Source of the DNA: an uncultured Clostridia bacterium
Lineage (GTDB): Bacteria > Bacillota > Clostridia > Oscillospirales > Ruminococcaceae
NCBI GenBank assembly: GCA_947177695.1
Contig: CAMWVO010000044.1
Location: forward strand, 1-9,273
Length of the DNA stretch: 9,273 nt
Direction: 5' to 3'
In this document: in pieces, positions 1-6,028 of the stretch
Layout: each line of letters opens with the position of its first letter
How positions within the stretch are numbered: position 1 is the stretch's first letter
Notes under the pieces: model-generated
Databases searched by the model: none
What the model saw: only the letters and a program-made list of their open reading frames with translations
Told to the model about the DNA's origin: nothing
Position numbers and translations under genes: made by a program

Positions 1-22
1 TGATAAGGATTATCTTGTCAAT

Positions 23-589
23 CTAATTATGGATAGCGCGGTAATGCTGCACGGCGCTAAACATTATAAAGTACAGAACAGCCGCAACCAAAGGCATTAC
101 CGCAAGGAAAATCAGCGACAGCTTCATGTCTATCCTCATAGCCATGACCGCCGCTCCGATAACGAGAAAAGGGGCGCGGACAACAAGCCTGATAAGCATT
201 GCCACTGCGCTCTGGACTTGATTTACATCGTTTGTAACGCGTGTTATCAGGGACGGCGTACCGAACTTGTCAAGCTCAGCGTGAGAAAGGGAGCCGATGT
301 GACGGAACAGGTCGTTCCGAATGACCGTTCCCACGCCCTGCGAAGCTCTTGAAGCAAGATACTGGCACACAAGCGCACAGCACAGTCCAAGCGCTCCCAT
401 AAGTATCATAATACCGCCCATGCGGTAGATATAGGGTTTACCCGCGCCTCCGTTTATGCCAACGTCGATAATGTCCGCCATGATGAGCGGGACGATAAGC
501 TCGAAAACTGCTTCGGTAAGCTTTGCGGCGGGACCGATTATCAGCTCCTTTTTGAAGCCGCCAAGATATTTTTTGGCAAGTTTAAACAT
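23..589 (-). CDS. ABC exporter, N-terminal membrane domain; interrupted by in-frame TAG
   Basis: N-terminal part (188 codons) of a fused membrane/ATPase ABC exporter of the multidrug/lipid half-transporter type (YfiB/BmrCD-like). It carries the family's membrane domain: hydrophobic stretches near residues 22-42, 57-80, 130-150 and 155-178, and the loop motif SLITRVTNDVNQVQ. Family members run to about 570-600 residues with a C-terminal nucleotide-binding domain, which would lie off the left edge. Translation stops at TAG (23-25), but the same frame then reads IDKIILI to position 1, matching the usual continuation Y(K/R)xxQKKLDRxxLITREN; the stop sits where K or R is normal, so one AAG-to-TAG change would explain it. 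The start chosen is ATG at 587-589 (MFKLAKKYLGG), preceded by AAAGGGGG; it overlaps the end of the upstream gtrA-like gene by 8 nt (ATGTTTAA), implying coupled translation. An upstream in-frame ATG at 626-628 lies inside gtrA and is not favoured. Probably a pseudogene, unless the stop is read through or is a base error. Confidence 0.75.
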   Translation of the reverse strand: MFKLAKKYLGGFKKELIIGPAAKLTEAVFELIVPLIMADIIDVGINGGAGKPYIYRMGGIMILMGALGLCCALVCQYLASRASQGVGTVIRNDLFRHIGSLSHAELDKFGTPSLITRVTNDVNQVQSAVAMLIRLVVRAPFLVIGAAVMAMRIDMKLSLIFLAVMPLVAAVLYFIMFSAVQHYRAIHN

Positions 590-1052
590 CTTCGGTGTCC
601 CCCTTTGGCTTTTTTCTGAAAATAACAAGCTTGCTGAAAAGGTAATTTATGACAAGAATAAATATCTGCGCAATAAGCTTCATTATATATTCGTTTTGGC
701 GCAGGACGCGGACGGTCAGTATCATAAAGCCAAGCTCCATGAAGTAAGTCACCGCCCGCGCTCCGTAGAAAGCCGCCGCCTGACTTATCCAGTCCTTGCC
801 TGTGTCGGACTTGTTTTTGAACACCCATACCTTGTTTGCGAAAAAGGCAAAGGTGACGGCGCAAATCCAGCTGATGGTGGTGTTGACTTCGGTGGGAAGT
901 TCCAGATAGGCGGGGATATACTGGGTAATAATGGCAATTGCAGTAGTCATGCCGCCGACTACAAGGTACAGCAGAACGCTTTCGTGGCGGTCGTAAAAGT
1001 TTTGAATAGGTTCGGGAAATACAGACAAAATTTTCCTTATTAGCTTGTCCAC
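582..1052 (-). CDS. GtrA-family polytopic membrane protein
   Basis: GtrA-like protein of 156 residues with four predicted membrane helices (about 26-48, 57-78, 92-116, 121-145) and the family hallmarks FANKVWVFK (71-79) and NYLFSKLVIF (136-145). GtrA proteins act in the cytoplasmic membrane and are thought to help move undecaprenyl-phosphate-linked sugars, or to serve glycosyltransferases in cell-surface glycosylation; the substrate cannot be read here. The start is GTG at 1050-1052, with GGAGG ten bases upstream. The more upstream ATG (1112) is rejected because the promoter -10 box lies inside that extension. The stop codon overlaps the start of the ABC gene, so the two form an operon. Alternative starts are a TTG (1061) directly after GGAGG, which is too close, and the upstream ATG. 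Family assignment is secure; the role is inferred from the family. Confidence 0.85.
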   Translation of the reverse strand: MDKLIRKILSVFPEPIQNFYDRHESVLLYLVVGGMTTAIAIITQYIPAYLELPTEVNTTISWICAVTFAFFANKVWVFKNKSDTGKDWISQAAAFYGARAVTYFMELGFMILTVRVLRQNEYIMKLIAQIFILVINYLFSKLVIFRKKPKGDTEDV

Positions 1053-1100
1053 TGAAATCAAGCCTCCGTTAATTTCATCAAAATTTGTAAATACTTCAAT

Positions 1101-1129
1101 ATTATAGCACATATTTTTGCAAAAGTCAT
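1101..1129 (-). promoter_or_regulatory. Extended -10 sigma-A promoter of the gtrA-ABC operon
   Basis: On the minus strand, ATGACT (1124-1129, four of six matches to TTGACA) is followed after 17 bases by TGC-TATAAT (TATAAT at 1101-1106), an extended -10 element. The predicted start near 1094 leaves a leader of about 40 nt before the GTG start at 1052. Confidence 0.7.
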
Positions 1130-1192
1130 TAACTATTGTAAAATTTTGCGGTCAAAATTGTCCGAATAACAAATATACAGTGCGGCAAGTTT

Positions 1193-1235
1193 TTTTACAA
1201 AAACACTTGAAATTTGTAAAATATTTATGTATAAT
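1193..1235 (+). promoter_or_regulatory. Sigma-A promoter of the DUF4190-like gene with overlapping inverted repeat
   Basis: TTGAAA (1207-1212), a 17-base spacer and a perfect TATAAT (1230-1235) give a strong plus-strand promoter, with predicted start near 1242 and a leader of about 155 nt. A 9-bp perfect inverted repeat, TTTTACAAA (1193-1201) and TTTGTAAAA (1213-1221), brackets the -35 box and could be an operator. TTTGTAAA also occurs at 1084-1091 in the leader of the divergent gtrA operon. Confidence 0.75.
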
Positions 1236-1261
1236 TATGTTAACGATCATTTATAACCACT

Positions 1262-1384
1262 GCAGATGTCCCCCGCCTCTAAGGCGGCGGGTTCCATCTT
1301 CCGGTTCAGTGGGTGATGGGTCCCCCACTGAACCTCCTCGGAATTGCTTCGCAATTCCGGCAGCTTGTTAAAGCTACGCTTGAA
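1262..1384 (-). repeat. Chain of four hairpins; dispersed repeat resembling an IS200/IS605-type element without tnpB
   Basis: Four hairpins follow each other: CCCGCC/GGCGGG (1272-1277 with 1286-1291; alternatively CCGCC/GGCGG), an 11-bp perfect stem GGTTCAGTGGG/CCCACTGAACC (1303-1313 with 1324-1334), GGAATTGC/GCAATTCC around a 3-base loop (1340-1358), and AGCTT/AAGCT (1362-1375). The last 55 bases (1330-1384) recur inverted at 9219-9273 with two mismatches. Read on the minus strand, the unit begins TTCAAGCG and ends in a GC-rich terminal hairpin (CCGCC-TTAGA-GGCGG then GGGAC). That resembles the palindromic ends, and the omega-RNA region, of IS200/IS605 elements; no transposase or tnpB is present. 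The right edge abuts the ribosome binding site of the next gene, so the element makes up most of that gene's leader in antisense orientation. Repeat status is certain; the mobile-element identity is inferred. Confidence 0.6.
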
Positions 1385-1396
1385 AGGAGTATCCAT

Positions 1397-2068
1397 ATGG
1401 ACGAATTTAATAATAACGGCTTTAATTCAAATGAAAACGGCGGCGGAAATCCCTTCGGGGAACAAGGCTCTCAGCAAAATCCCTATGCCTATCAGCAGCA
1501 AACGGGACAGCCCGGTCAGCCCCAGCAGGCACAGCAGGGCGGCTTTGACCCGTATAATCAGTCCGCTCAGAATCAGACATACAATATGCCGCCTCAGAAC
1601 GGTCAGTATCAGCAGAATTATTCCTACAATCAGCAGGGTATCCCACAGAACGGATATATCCCTCCGCAGGCGGGTATGCCCTATCAGGGCTACGGAATGC
1701 CCTATCAGCAGCCCTCCACGGGCATGGCGACCGCTTCTCTTGTTCTGGGTATCATTTCCATCTGCTCGGGCTTGCTTATGTATGTTTTGCCCGTACTGTT
1801 CCTTCTGCCCATTATCGGCATGATACTGGGAATTGTTTTCAAAAGCAAACGGCTCCCGGTGGGAAAAGGTATGTCCACCGCGGGAATAATCACGTCGGTA
1901 ATAGGACTTCTGCTCCCCATAGTATTTGCAGTGATCGTTTATTTAAACATTGATACGCTTTTTCAGATACTTAGGGAAGAAGATCCCGAGATGTATCAGC
2001 AATACTATGAAATGTACGGCGAACAGTTCCCCGAATGGTTTGACGGAATACTTATGATGTTCCGTTAA
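1397..2068 (+). CDS. DUF4190-type membrane protein with long Q/N-rich N-terminal tail
   Basis: Protein of 223 residues. Residues 1-109 are low complexity, with 26 Gln, 15 Asn and 11 Tyr among many Gly and Pro, and no signal peptide. From residue 110 come hydrophobic segments in the style of DUF4190 (MATASLVLGIIS, LPIIGMILGIVFKSKR, GMSTAGIITSVIGLLLPIVFAVIVYL), giving two or three membrane helices between about 112 and 184, and then a short acidic, Tyr/Met-rich tail. The tail domain is probably cytoplasmic, but topology is not settled by the sequence. Biochemical function is unknown; family members are common in Clostridia and Actinobacteria. The start is ATG 1397, with AAAGGAG (1383-1389) seven bases before it. 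A longer in-frame ATG at 1313 is rejected because it lies in the hairpin repeat. A strong promoter (1207-1235) and a terminator (2110-2157) make it a single-gene unit. Confidence 0.85.
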   Translation: MDEFNNNGFNSNENGGGNPFGEQGSQQNPYAYQQQTGQPGQPQQAQQGGFDPYNQSAQNQTYNMPPQNGQYQQNYSYNQQGIPQNGYIPPQAGMPYQGYGMPYQQPSTGMATASLVLGIISICSGLLMYVLPVLFLLPIIGMILGIVFKSKRLPVGKGMSTAGIITSVIGLLLPIVFAVIVYLNIDTLFQILREEDPEMYQQYYEMYGEQFPEWFDGILMMFR

Positions 2069-2109
2069 AAACTGCGGATATTTCGGAATTGAGTTACAAA
2101 CGTAAAAAC

Positions 2110-2157
2110 AATGCTTTTTCGGACAGCTCCCGTCTGCGGACTGTTTGAAAAAGCATT
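2110..2157 (+). terminator. Terminator after the DUF4190-like gene
   Basis: AATGCTTTTTC (2110-2120) pairs perfectly with GAAAAAGCATT (2147-2157). The stem extends inward through GGACAG/CTGTTT using two G-U pairs, giving about 17 pairs around a 14-base loop. It starts 42 nt after the stop codon. The T-rich tail is short (TTTTATCC), but the arms supply A and T runs on both sides. Confidence 0.7.
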
Positions 2158-2159
2158 TT

Positions 2160-2280
2160 ATCCTATTTCACGACCTAAATGTGTACAAAAAATGGGGGCA
2201 AAAACTTGAAAAGTTTTAACTTTTTTATATGGTTTTTGTGCAGAATTTTTTGTTTACACATTTGGAGTGAAATAGGATTA
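2160..2280. mobile_element. MITE-like inverted-repeat element
   Basis: ATCCTATTTCAC (2160-2171) and GTGAAATAGGAT (2267-2278) are perfect 12-bp terminal inverted repeats. Inside them the match continues imperfectly: AAATGTGTA pairs with TACACATTT, and runs of A pair with runs of T. It closes on a central AAAAGTT-TT-AACTTTT hairpin, so the whole 120 bp can fold into one long stem. TTA at both edges (2158-2160 and 2278-2280) looks like a 3-bp target duplication. There is no coding capacity. The element lies between the terminator of the upstream gene and the ribosome binding site of the kinase-like gene. No good promoter was seen there; TTGTTT-17-TAGGAT (2250-2278) is a weak candidate. That it moves is inferred from structure alone. 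Confidence 0.55.
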
Positions 2281-2296
2281 GCATGGAGGCGGTCAC

Positions 2297-2971
2297 ATGA
2301 AAATATCGATCAGCGATAACCTTATCAAGCATTATCTGCGGGACGTTTATTTTATCAACGGACACAGCTGCGCGGGAAAATCCACTATGGCAAAAATGCT
2401 TTCCGAGCGGTACGGCATGATACTGTGCGGAGAGAATTATCACGACGCTTTTCCGCGGGAGAAGCTGTCGCGGTGGAAGCAGCCTGCACTGTGCTATTTT
2501 GACACAATGAGCGGCTGGCAGGAATGGCTGAGCATGACTCCCGAAGAGCACTGGAACTGGACATATAATGTGGCTCAGGAGTGCATTGAGATCGAAATAC
2601 TCGAACTGATCAAGCTGTCCGCAGGCGGAAAGAAAATTATTGCGGACACCAATATCCCGCCCGACGTGCTGCGGGAAATCTCCGACTATGACCATGTGGC
2701 GATAATGCTCTGCGACCCTCCCGATATCTGCGCGGCACGCTTTTTCAATCGCGACGATCCCGACAAAAAGTTTATGATGGATCAGATAAAGCTGTGCAAA
2801 GACCCCGACGCTGCCCTAAAGAATTTCAACTCATGGGCGTTATATCACCCGCCAATGGAAATTGACTGGAACCACACAGGATTTTTCACCTATACCCGTT
2901 CGGATTTTGAAAACGATACGCGGGAAGAGGTTCTGAAAGCTCTGGCGGAACATTTCGGTCTGACCGAATAA
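2297..2971 (+). CDS. P-loop kinase-like NTPase of unknown substrate
   Basis: Protein of 224 residues with a Walker A loop GHSCAGKST (22-30) after a hydrophobic strand (VYFIN), as in small-molecule and nucleotide kinases. Lys28 and Ser29 would contact the nucleotide phosphates. Other kinase-like elements are a second buried strand with acid, KIIADTN (113-119), a third strand VAIMLCDPP (134-142), and an Arg-containing lid-like stretch RFFNRDDPDKKFM (148-160). Trp-rich residues 74-89 may form the substrate pocket. Size and layout fit the AAA/shikimate-, adenylate- or chloramphenicol-phosphotransferase-like fold group, but no substrate-specific motif is recognised. The start ATG has GGAGG (2285-2289) seven bases upstream. 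The gene stands alone: a MITE-like element precedes it and an independent promoter follows. Probably a cytoplasmic phosphotransferase; the reaction is unknown. Confidence 0.75.
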   Translation: MKISISDNLIKHYLRDVYFINGHSCAGKSTMAKMLSERYGMILCGENYHDAFPREKLSRWKQPALCYFDTMSGWQEWLSMTPEEHWNWTYNVAQECIEIEILELIKLSAGGKKIIADTNIPPDVLREISDYDHVAIMLCDPPDICAARFFNRDDPDKKFMMDQIKLCKDPDAALKNFNSWALYHPPMEIDWNHTGFFTYTRSDFENDTREEVLKALAEHFGLTE

Positions 2972-2980
2972 CGGAAGCGC

Positions 2981-3009
2981 TTGACAAAGCTTTTCCGCTG
3001 TGGTAAACT
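2981..3009 (+). promoter_or_regulatory. Sigma-A promoter of the VanY-like lipoprotein gene
   Basis: A perfect TTGACA (2981-2986), a 17-base spacer ending TGTGG and TAAACT (3004-3009, four of six matches). Predicted start is near 3016, leaving a 48-nt leader. The -35 box overlaps an imperfect hairpin (CGGAA at 2972-2976, inner GCTT-GACA-AAGC, closing TTCCG at 2994-2998), which starts right after the kinase-like gene's stop codon and may also work as its weak terminator. Confidence 0.65.
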
Positions 3010-3063
3010 GTAATTATTCTACAGAAATAGAACTCAGCTGCAATATCCAAGGAAGTGCATAAA

Positions 3064-4176
3064 ATGAAGAAAAAATACATATTGGGCGCGACCGCCCTTG
3101 CCGCGTCCGTGATGATTTCGGGCTGCAAGCCGATAGACGAACCAACCGCGGCGGCAAATGCGGACGTTCCCGTGCCGTCCCTTACGACAATGGAAATGCT
3201 TACCGAATCCCTTACCGACGCGGACACGGAGTTTGCGGAGTACGGCGAACCCGTAACCACATCCGAGACTGCCGCAGCAGAGACTGCCGAAGCAGTCCCC
3301 GCGGGAGGGGACACAGAGCCTGTCCAAACTGCCGAAAGCACCGAAAGCGCCGCTACTGAAACTGAAACGGCTTCAAGGACGGAAACGGAAGTCCGGACTG
3401 TGGGCGTGGAAAGCATTTCCCTGACCTTTTACAGCGTAACGCTCCAGACGGGACAAAGCAAAATGCCGATAGTTACCATGTCTCCCGAAAACGCTTCGGA
3501 TAAAAGCGAGATATGGACAAGCTCCGATACCTCTGTGGCGACCGTGGACAATATGGGAAAGATTACCGCCGTCTCGGAGGGAAGCTGCACGGTCAGGGTT
3601 ACTTCCGCGCAGAACCCCGAAGTTTATGCTGATGTGGAGGTCACGGTAACGGCAGGCGTGCAGATAACTTACATAGACGGAATACTGGTCGTAAACAAGA
3701 CCTACGCGCTTCCCGCCGACTACAATCCGGGAGTTAACTCCGAAGCTCAGGCGGCTTTCGACCGTATGCAGGCGGACGCTGCCGCGGAGGGACTGAATAT
3801 TTACATATCATCGGGCTTCCGTTCCTACGATTATCAGGCAGGACTTTATCAGCGGTACGTTGACAAGGACGGAAAAGCAGAGGCGGACAGATACTCAGCC
3901 CGCGCGGGACATTCCGAACACCAGACGGGACTTGCTTTCGACCTTAACTCCATTGAGGAATCCTTTGCCAAAACTAAAGAGGGTGAATGGGTCAACCGGA
4001 ACTGCCATAAGTACGGATTTATAATACGCTATCCCTCCGACAAGGAGGATATAACAGGCTACAAATGGGAGCCGTGGCATATCCGCTATCTGGGCGAGGA
4101 TACCGCTAAGGCGGTTTACGACAGCGGTCTTTGCCTTGAAGAATATCTGGGTATCACCTCTGAGTATGCGGAATAA
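3064..4176 (+). CDS. VanY-type D,D-carboxypeptidase lipoprotein with BIG2 domain
   Basis: Peptidoglycan D-Ala-D-Ala carboxypeptidase (M15B/VanY group), 370 residues, predicted to act at the outer face of the membrane. Order: lipoprotein signal peptide with lipobox ISGC (lipidated Cys21); a Thr/Glu/Ala-rich spacer to about 112; a bacterial Ig-like group 2 domain (about 114-196: GVESISL, WTSSDTSVATVD, GKITAVSEGSCTVRV); then the VanY domain (about 226-365). The zinc signature SxHxxGxAxD is intact (284-293, His286 and Asp293 as ligands), as are the EPWH motif (Glu336 catalytic base, His339 ligand) and GFRSYDYQ (Arg253, substrate). It would trim the terminal D-Ala of stem peptides. ATG 3064 is chosen over GTG 3055 because AAGGAAG (3049-3055) overlaps that GTG. 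No vanR/S/H/A/X genes are nearby, so a wall-maintenance role is likelier than glycopeptide resistance. Confidence 0.9.
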   Translation: MKKKYILGATALAASVMISGCKPIDEPTAAANADVPVPSLTTMEMLTESLTDADTEFAEYGEPVTTSETAAAETAEAVPAGGDTEPVQTAESTESAATETETASRTETEVRTVGVESISLTFYSVTLQTGQSKMPIVTMSPENASDKSEIWTSSDTSVATVDNMGKITAVSEGSCTVRVTSAQNPEVYADVEVTVTAGVQITYIDGILVVNKTYALPADYNPGVNSEAQAAFDRMQADAAAEGLNIYISSGFRSYDYQAGLYQRYVDKDGKAEADRYSARAGHSEHQTGLAFDLNSIEESFAKTKEGEWVNRNCHKYGFIIRYPSDKEDITGYKWEPWHIRYLGEDTAKAVYDSGLCLEEYLGITSEYAE

Positions 4177-4187
4177 ATCAAATATGA

Positions 4188-4225
4188 AAAATCGGCGCTG
4201 CTTATGATCAAACAGCGCCGATTTT
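4188..4225. terminator. Bidirectional terminator shared by vanY-like gene and glgB
   Basis: AAAATCGGCGCTG (4188-4200) and CAGCGCCGATTTT (4213-4225) form a perfect 13-bp GC-rich stem with a 12-base loop, flanked by T runs in both directions. It lies between two convergent genes. The right arm is coding: it encodes most of the last five residues of glgB (KIGAV), and the glgB stop codon (4208-4210) falls in the loop. Confidence 0.85.
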
Positions 4226-5980
4226 AATTAAGATGCCCGAAAAACGAGGTAAAAAAATATTCTCCAAATCAATTTCGGTTTTTTCCTCGGAATTGCCTCC
4301 GAACCTGTACCAGTCGGTATGCAGCAGTATTTCCGCCTCGGAGTATCCGCCTGCGGAACTCAAAGAATATTTCTTTTCGGAATCGCTGAAATTAAATACC
4401 GCGGCAAGGGTCTCGTTTCCGCTTTTCCGTTCGATGGCGTATATGCAGTTTTCGGTGTTGTCGCAGTCAAGCCACCTGAAACCGCTTCTGTCGTGGTCGG
4501 CTTCGTACAGCGCGCTGTGGGTCAGGTACAGATCGTTAAGGGTTTTCATGAATGCGTAAAAGCTGTCGTGGTTGGGGTATTTGCGCATATCCCAGTCCTG
4601 CTCGCGGCTCTCGTCCCATTCGCGGAGCTGACCTATTTCTCCGCCCATAAAATTAAGCTTTTTTCCGGGGTGAGCGTACATATACAAGTAAAGCGCGCGC
4701 GCCTGCGGAAATTTGTCCTCGTACTGTCCGTTCATTTTTTGCAGAATTGTAGCTTTTCCGTGGACGTTTTCGTCGTGGGAAAATGGCAGCAGATAATTTT
4801 CATTGTAGTAATACATCATGGAAAATGTAAGCTTGTGATAGTCCTGAGTTCTGTATTCGGGAGCCGTTCTGAAATAATTCAGAGTATCGTTCATAAAGCC
4901 CATGTCCCATTTATAGTCGAATCCAAGACCGCCGTTGTCCACGGGAGTTGTTGTACCGCCGTAATTGGTTGAATCTTCGGCTATCAGGATACAGTTCGGT
5001 ACGCGCTCCTTAAGCCCCTTGTTCATGACCTTTATAAATTCCACTCCGCGGCCGTTCACGCCGCGGCTTTCCTCGCCCTGCCAGTATATTATCCTGCTTA
5101 TCGCGTCCATTCTTATTCCATCGAAATGAAATTCCTTGAGCCAGTAGCAGGCGCAGGACTGCAAAAAGCTTCGTACCTCGCCGCGGGAATGCATAAAATT
5201 GCTGCTGCCCCATTCGCTCACACCGACGTCGCTGTGGGGATATTCATATAATGCAGTGCCGTCGTAGTTTCCTATTCCATAGCTGTCCACAGCAAAATGT
5301 ACGGGGACAAAATCCATTATAACGCCGATATTGTTTTGATGGCACTTGTCAACAAGCTCCATAAGCTGTTCCGCGCTTCCGTAGCGGGAAGTGGGACTGA
5401 AAAATCCCGTGTTCTGATAACCCCATGACTCGTCGCAGGGGTGTTCGCTCAGAGGCATGAATTCGATATAGTTATAGCCCGCTTCCTTAACGTATGGTAT
5501 AAGTATGTCCGCAAGCTCACTGTAGCTGTACCACGAGCCGTCCTCTTTTCTCCTCCATGAACCCGTATGTATCTCGTAAATGTTCAGCGGCTTGTTTTTG
5601 CAGTCCGTTCGGCTGCTTAACCATTTTTCGTCATGAAAGCTGTAGGAATACAGGTCGCCCAAAACAGACCTGAAGCCGGGACGCAGCTCCATTCCGAAGC
5701 CATATATGTCGCAGTGTTCGGTACATCCGCCGTTTTTGCCGTATATTCTGTGGAGATATTTCATGCCTTTTTCAGCATTTTCGGCGTACACTTCAAAAAA
5801 GTTGCCGTCGTTCACCCGGTTCATTTCCCATTCCTGCCATCCTGTGAAGTCGCCGATAAGCGCGACCCTGCGCGCGCCCGGAGCAAACACTCTGAACACG
5901 TACCCCTTGTCCTGTTTATGCGCTCCAAGATATTCATAAGCGTTGAAAACCGTTCCTGTGTAAAATCCGTAAATATCCAT
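4208..5980 (-). CDS. glgB: 1,4-alpha-glucan (glycogen) branching enzyme
   Basis: Cleaves alpha-1,4 glucan chains and re-attaches the piece by an alpha-1,6 bond, branching glycogen in the cytoplasm. 590 residues: a CBM48 beta-sandwich (about 20-110, with AYEYLGAH at 14-21 and VFRVFAPGARRVALIGDFTGW), a GH13 barrel (about 130-480) and a C-terminal all-beta domain. The GH13 regions are present: FHFDGIRMDA with nucleophile Asp292, IAEDS with acid Glu335, and LPFSHDENVHGK with Asp403. It is shorter than the about 730-residue E. coli enzyme because the extra N-terminal module is absent, as is common in Gram-positives. The start ATG has GAGG (5988-5991) seven bases upstream. No glgC, glgD, glgA or glgP lies in the window; the gene stands alone, divergent from a TetR-family regulator. 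Fully intact; identity firm. Confidence 0.95.
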   Translation of the reverse strand: MDIYGFYTGTVFNAYEYLGAHKQDKGYVFRVFAPGARRVALIGDFTGWQEWEMNRVNDGNFFEVYAENAEKGMKYLHRIYGKNGGCTEHCDIYGFGMELRPGFRSVLGDLYSYSFHDEKWLSSRTDCKNKPLNIYEIHTGSWRRKEDGSWYSYSELADILIPYVKEAGYNYIEFMPLSEHPCDESWGYQNTGFFSPTSRYGSAEQLMELVDKCHQNNIGVIMDFVPVHFAVDSYGIGNYDGTALYEYPHSDVGVSEWGSSNFMHSRGEVRSFLQSCACYWLKEFHFDGIRMDAISRIIYWQGEESRGVNGRGVEFIKVMNKGLKERVPNCILIAEDSTNYGGTTTPVDNGGLGFDYKWDMGFMNDTLNYFRTAPEYRTQDYHKLTFSMMYYYNENYLLPFSHDENVHGKATILQKMNGQYEDKFPQARALYLYMYAHPGKKLNFMGGEIGQLREWDESREQDWDMRKYPNHDSFYAFMKTLNDLYLTHSALYEADHDRSGFRWLDCDNTENCIYAIERKSGNETLAAVFNFSDSEKKYSLSSAGGYSEAEILLHTDWYRFGGNSEEKTEIDLENIFLPRFSGILIKIGAV

Positions 5981-5997
5981 TTTTAATCCTCACTTAT

Positions 5998-6026
5998 TTG
6001 ACGTTAGTCGTTTATTATGCTATAAT
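5998..6026 (+). promoter_or_regulatory. Sigma-A promoter of the tetR-family gene
   Basis: TTGACG (5998-6003, five of six matches), a 17-base spacer and TGC-TATAAT (TATAAT 6021-6026, extended -10). Predicted start near 6033 leaves a leader of about 95 nt. Its -10 box is two bases from the glgB -10 box on the other strand. Confidence 0.75.
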
Positions 6027-6028
6027 CA

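Noticed and set aside
456..1043. 195-codon plus-strand open frame across gtrA and the ABC gene
   Set aside because: It runs antisense through two recognisable genes and shows no domain.
1053..1112. Longer GtrA protein starting at ATG 1112
   Set aside because: The promoter -10 box (1101-1106) lies inside this stretch, and GGAGG precedes the GTG at 1052.
1313..1396. N-terminal extension of the DUF4190-like protein from ATG 1313
   Set aside because: The extension lies in the hairpin repeat; a good ribosome binding site precedes ATG 1397 and the protein's own composition begins there.
3064..4176. Glycopeptide-resistance locus
   Set aside because: Only a VanY-like domain is present; there are no vanR/S/H/A/X-type neighbours, and such lipoproteins are common housekeeping wall enzymes.
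4319..4972. 217-codon plus-strand open frame inside glgB
   Set aside because: It is antisense to intact, fully conserved glgB, has no ribosome binding site in context and no recognisable domain.
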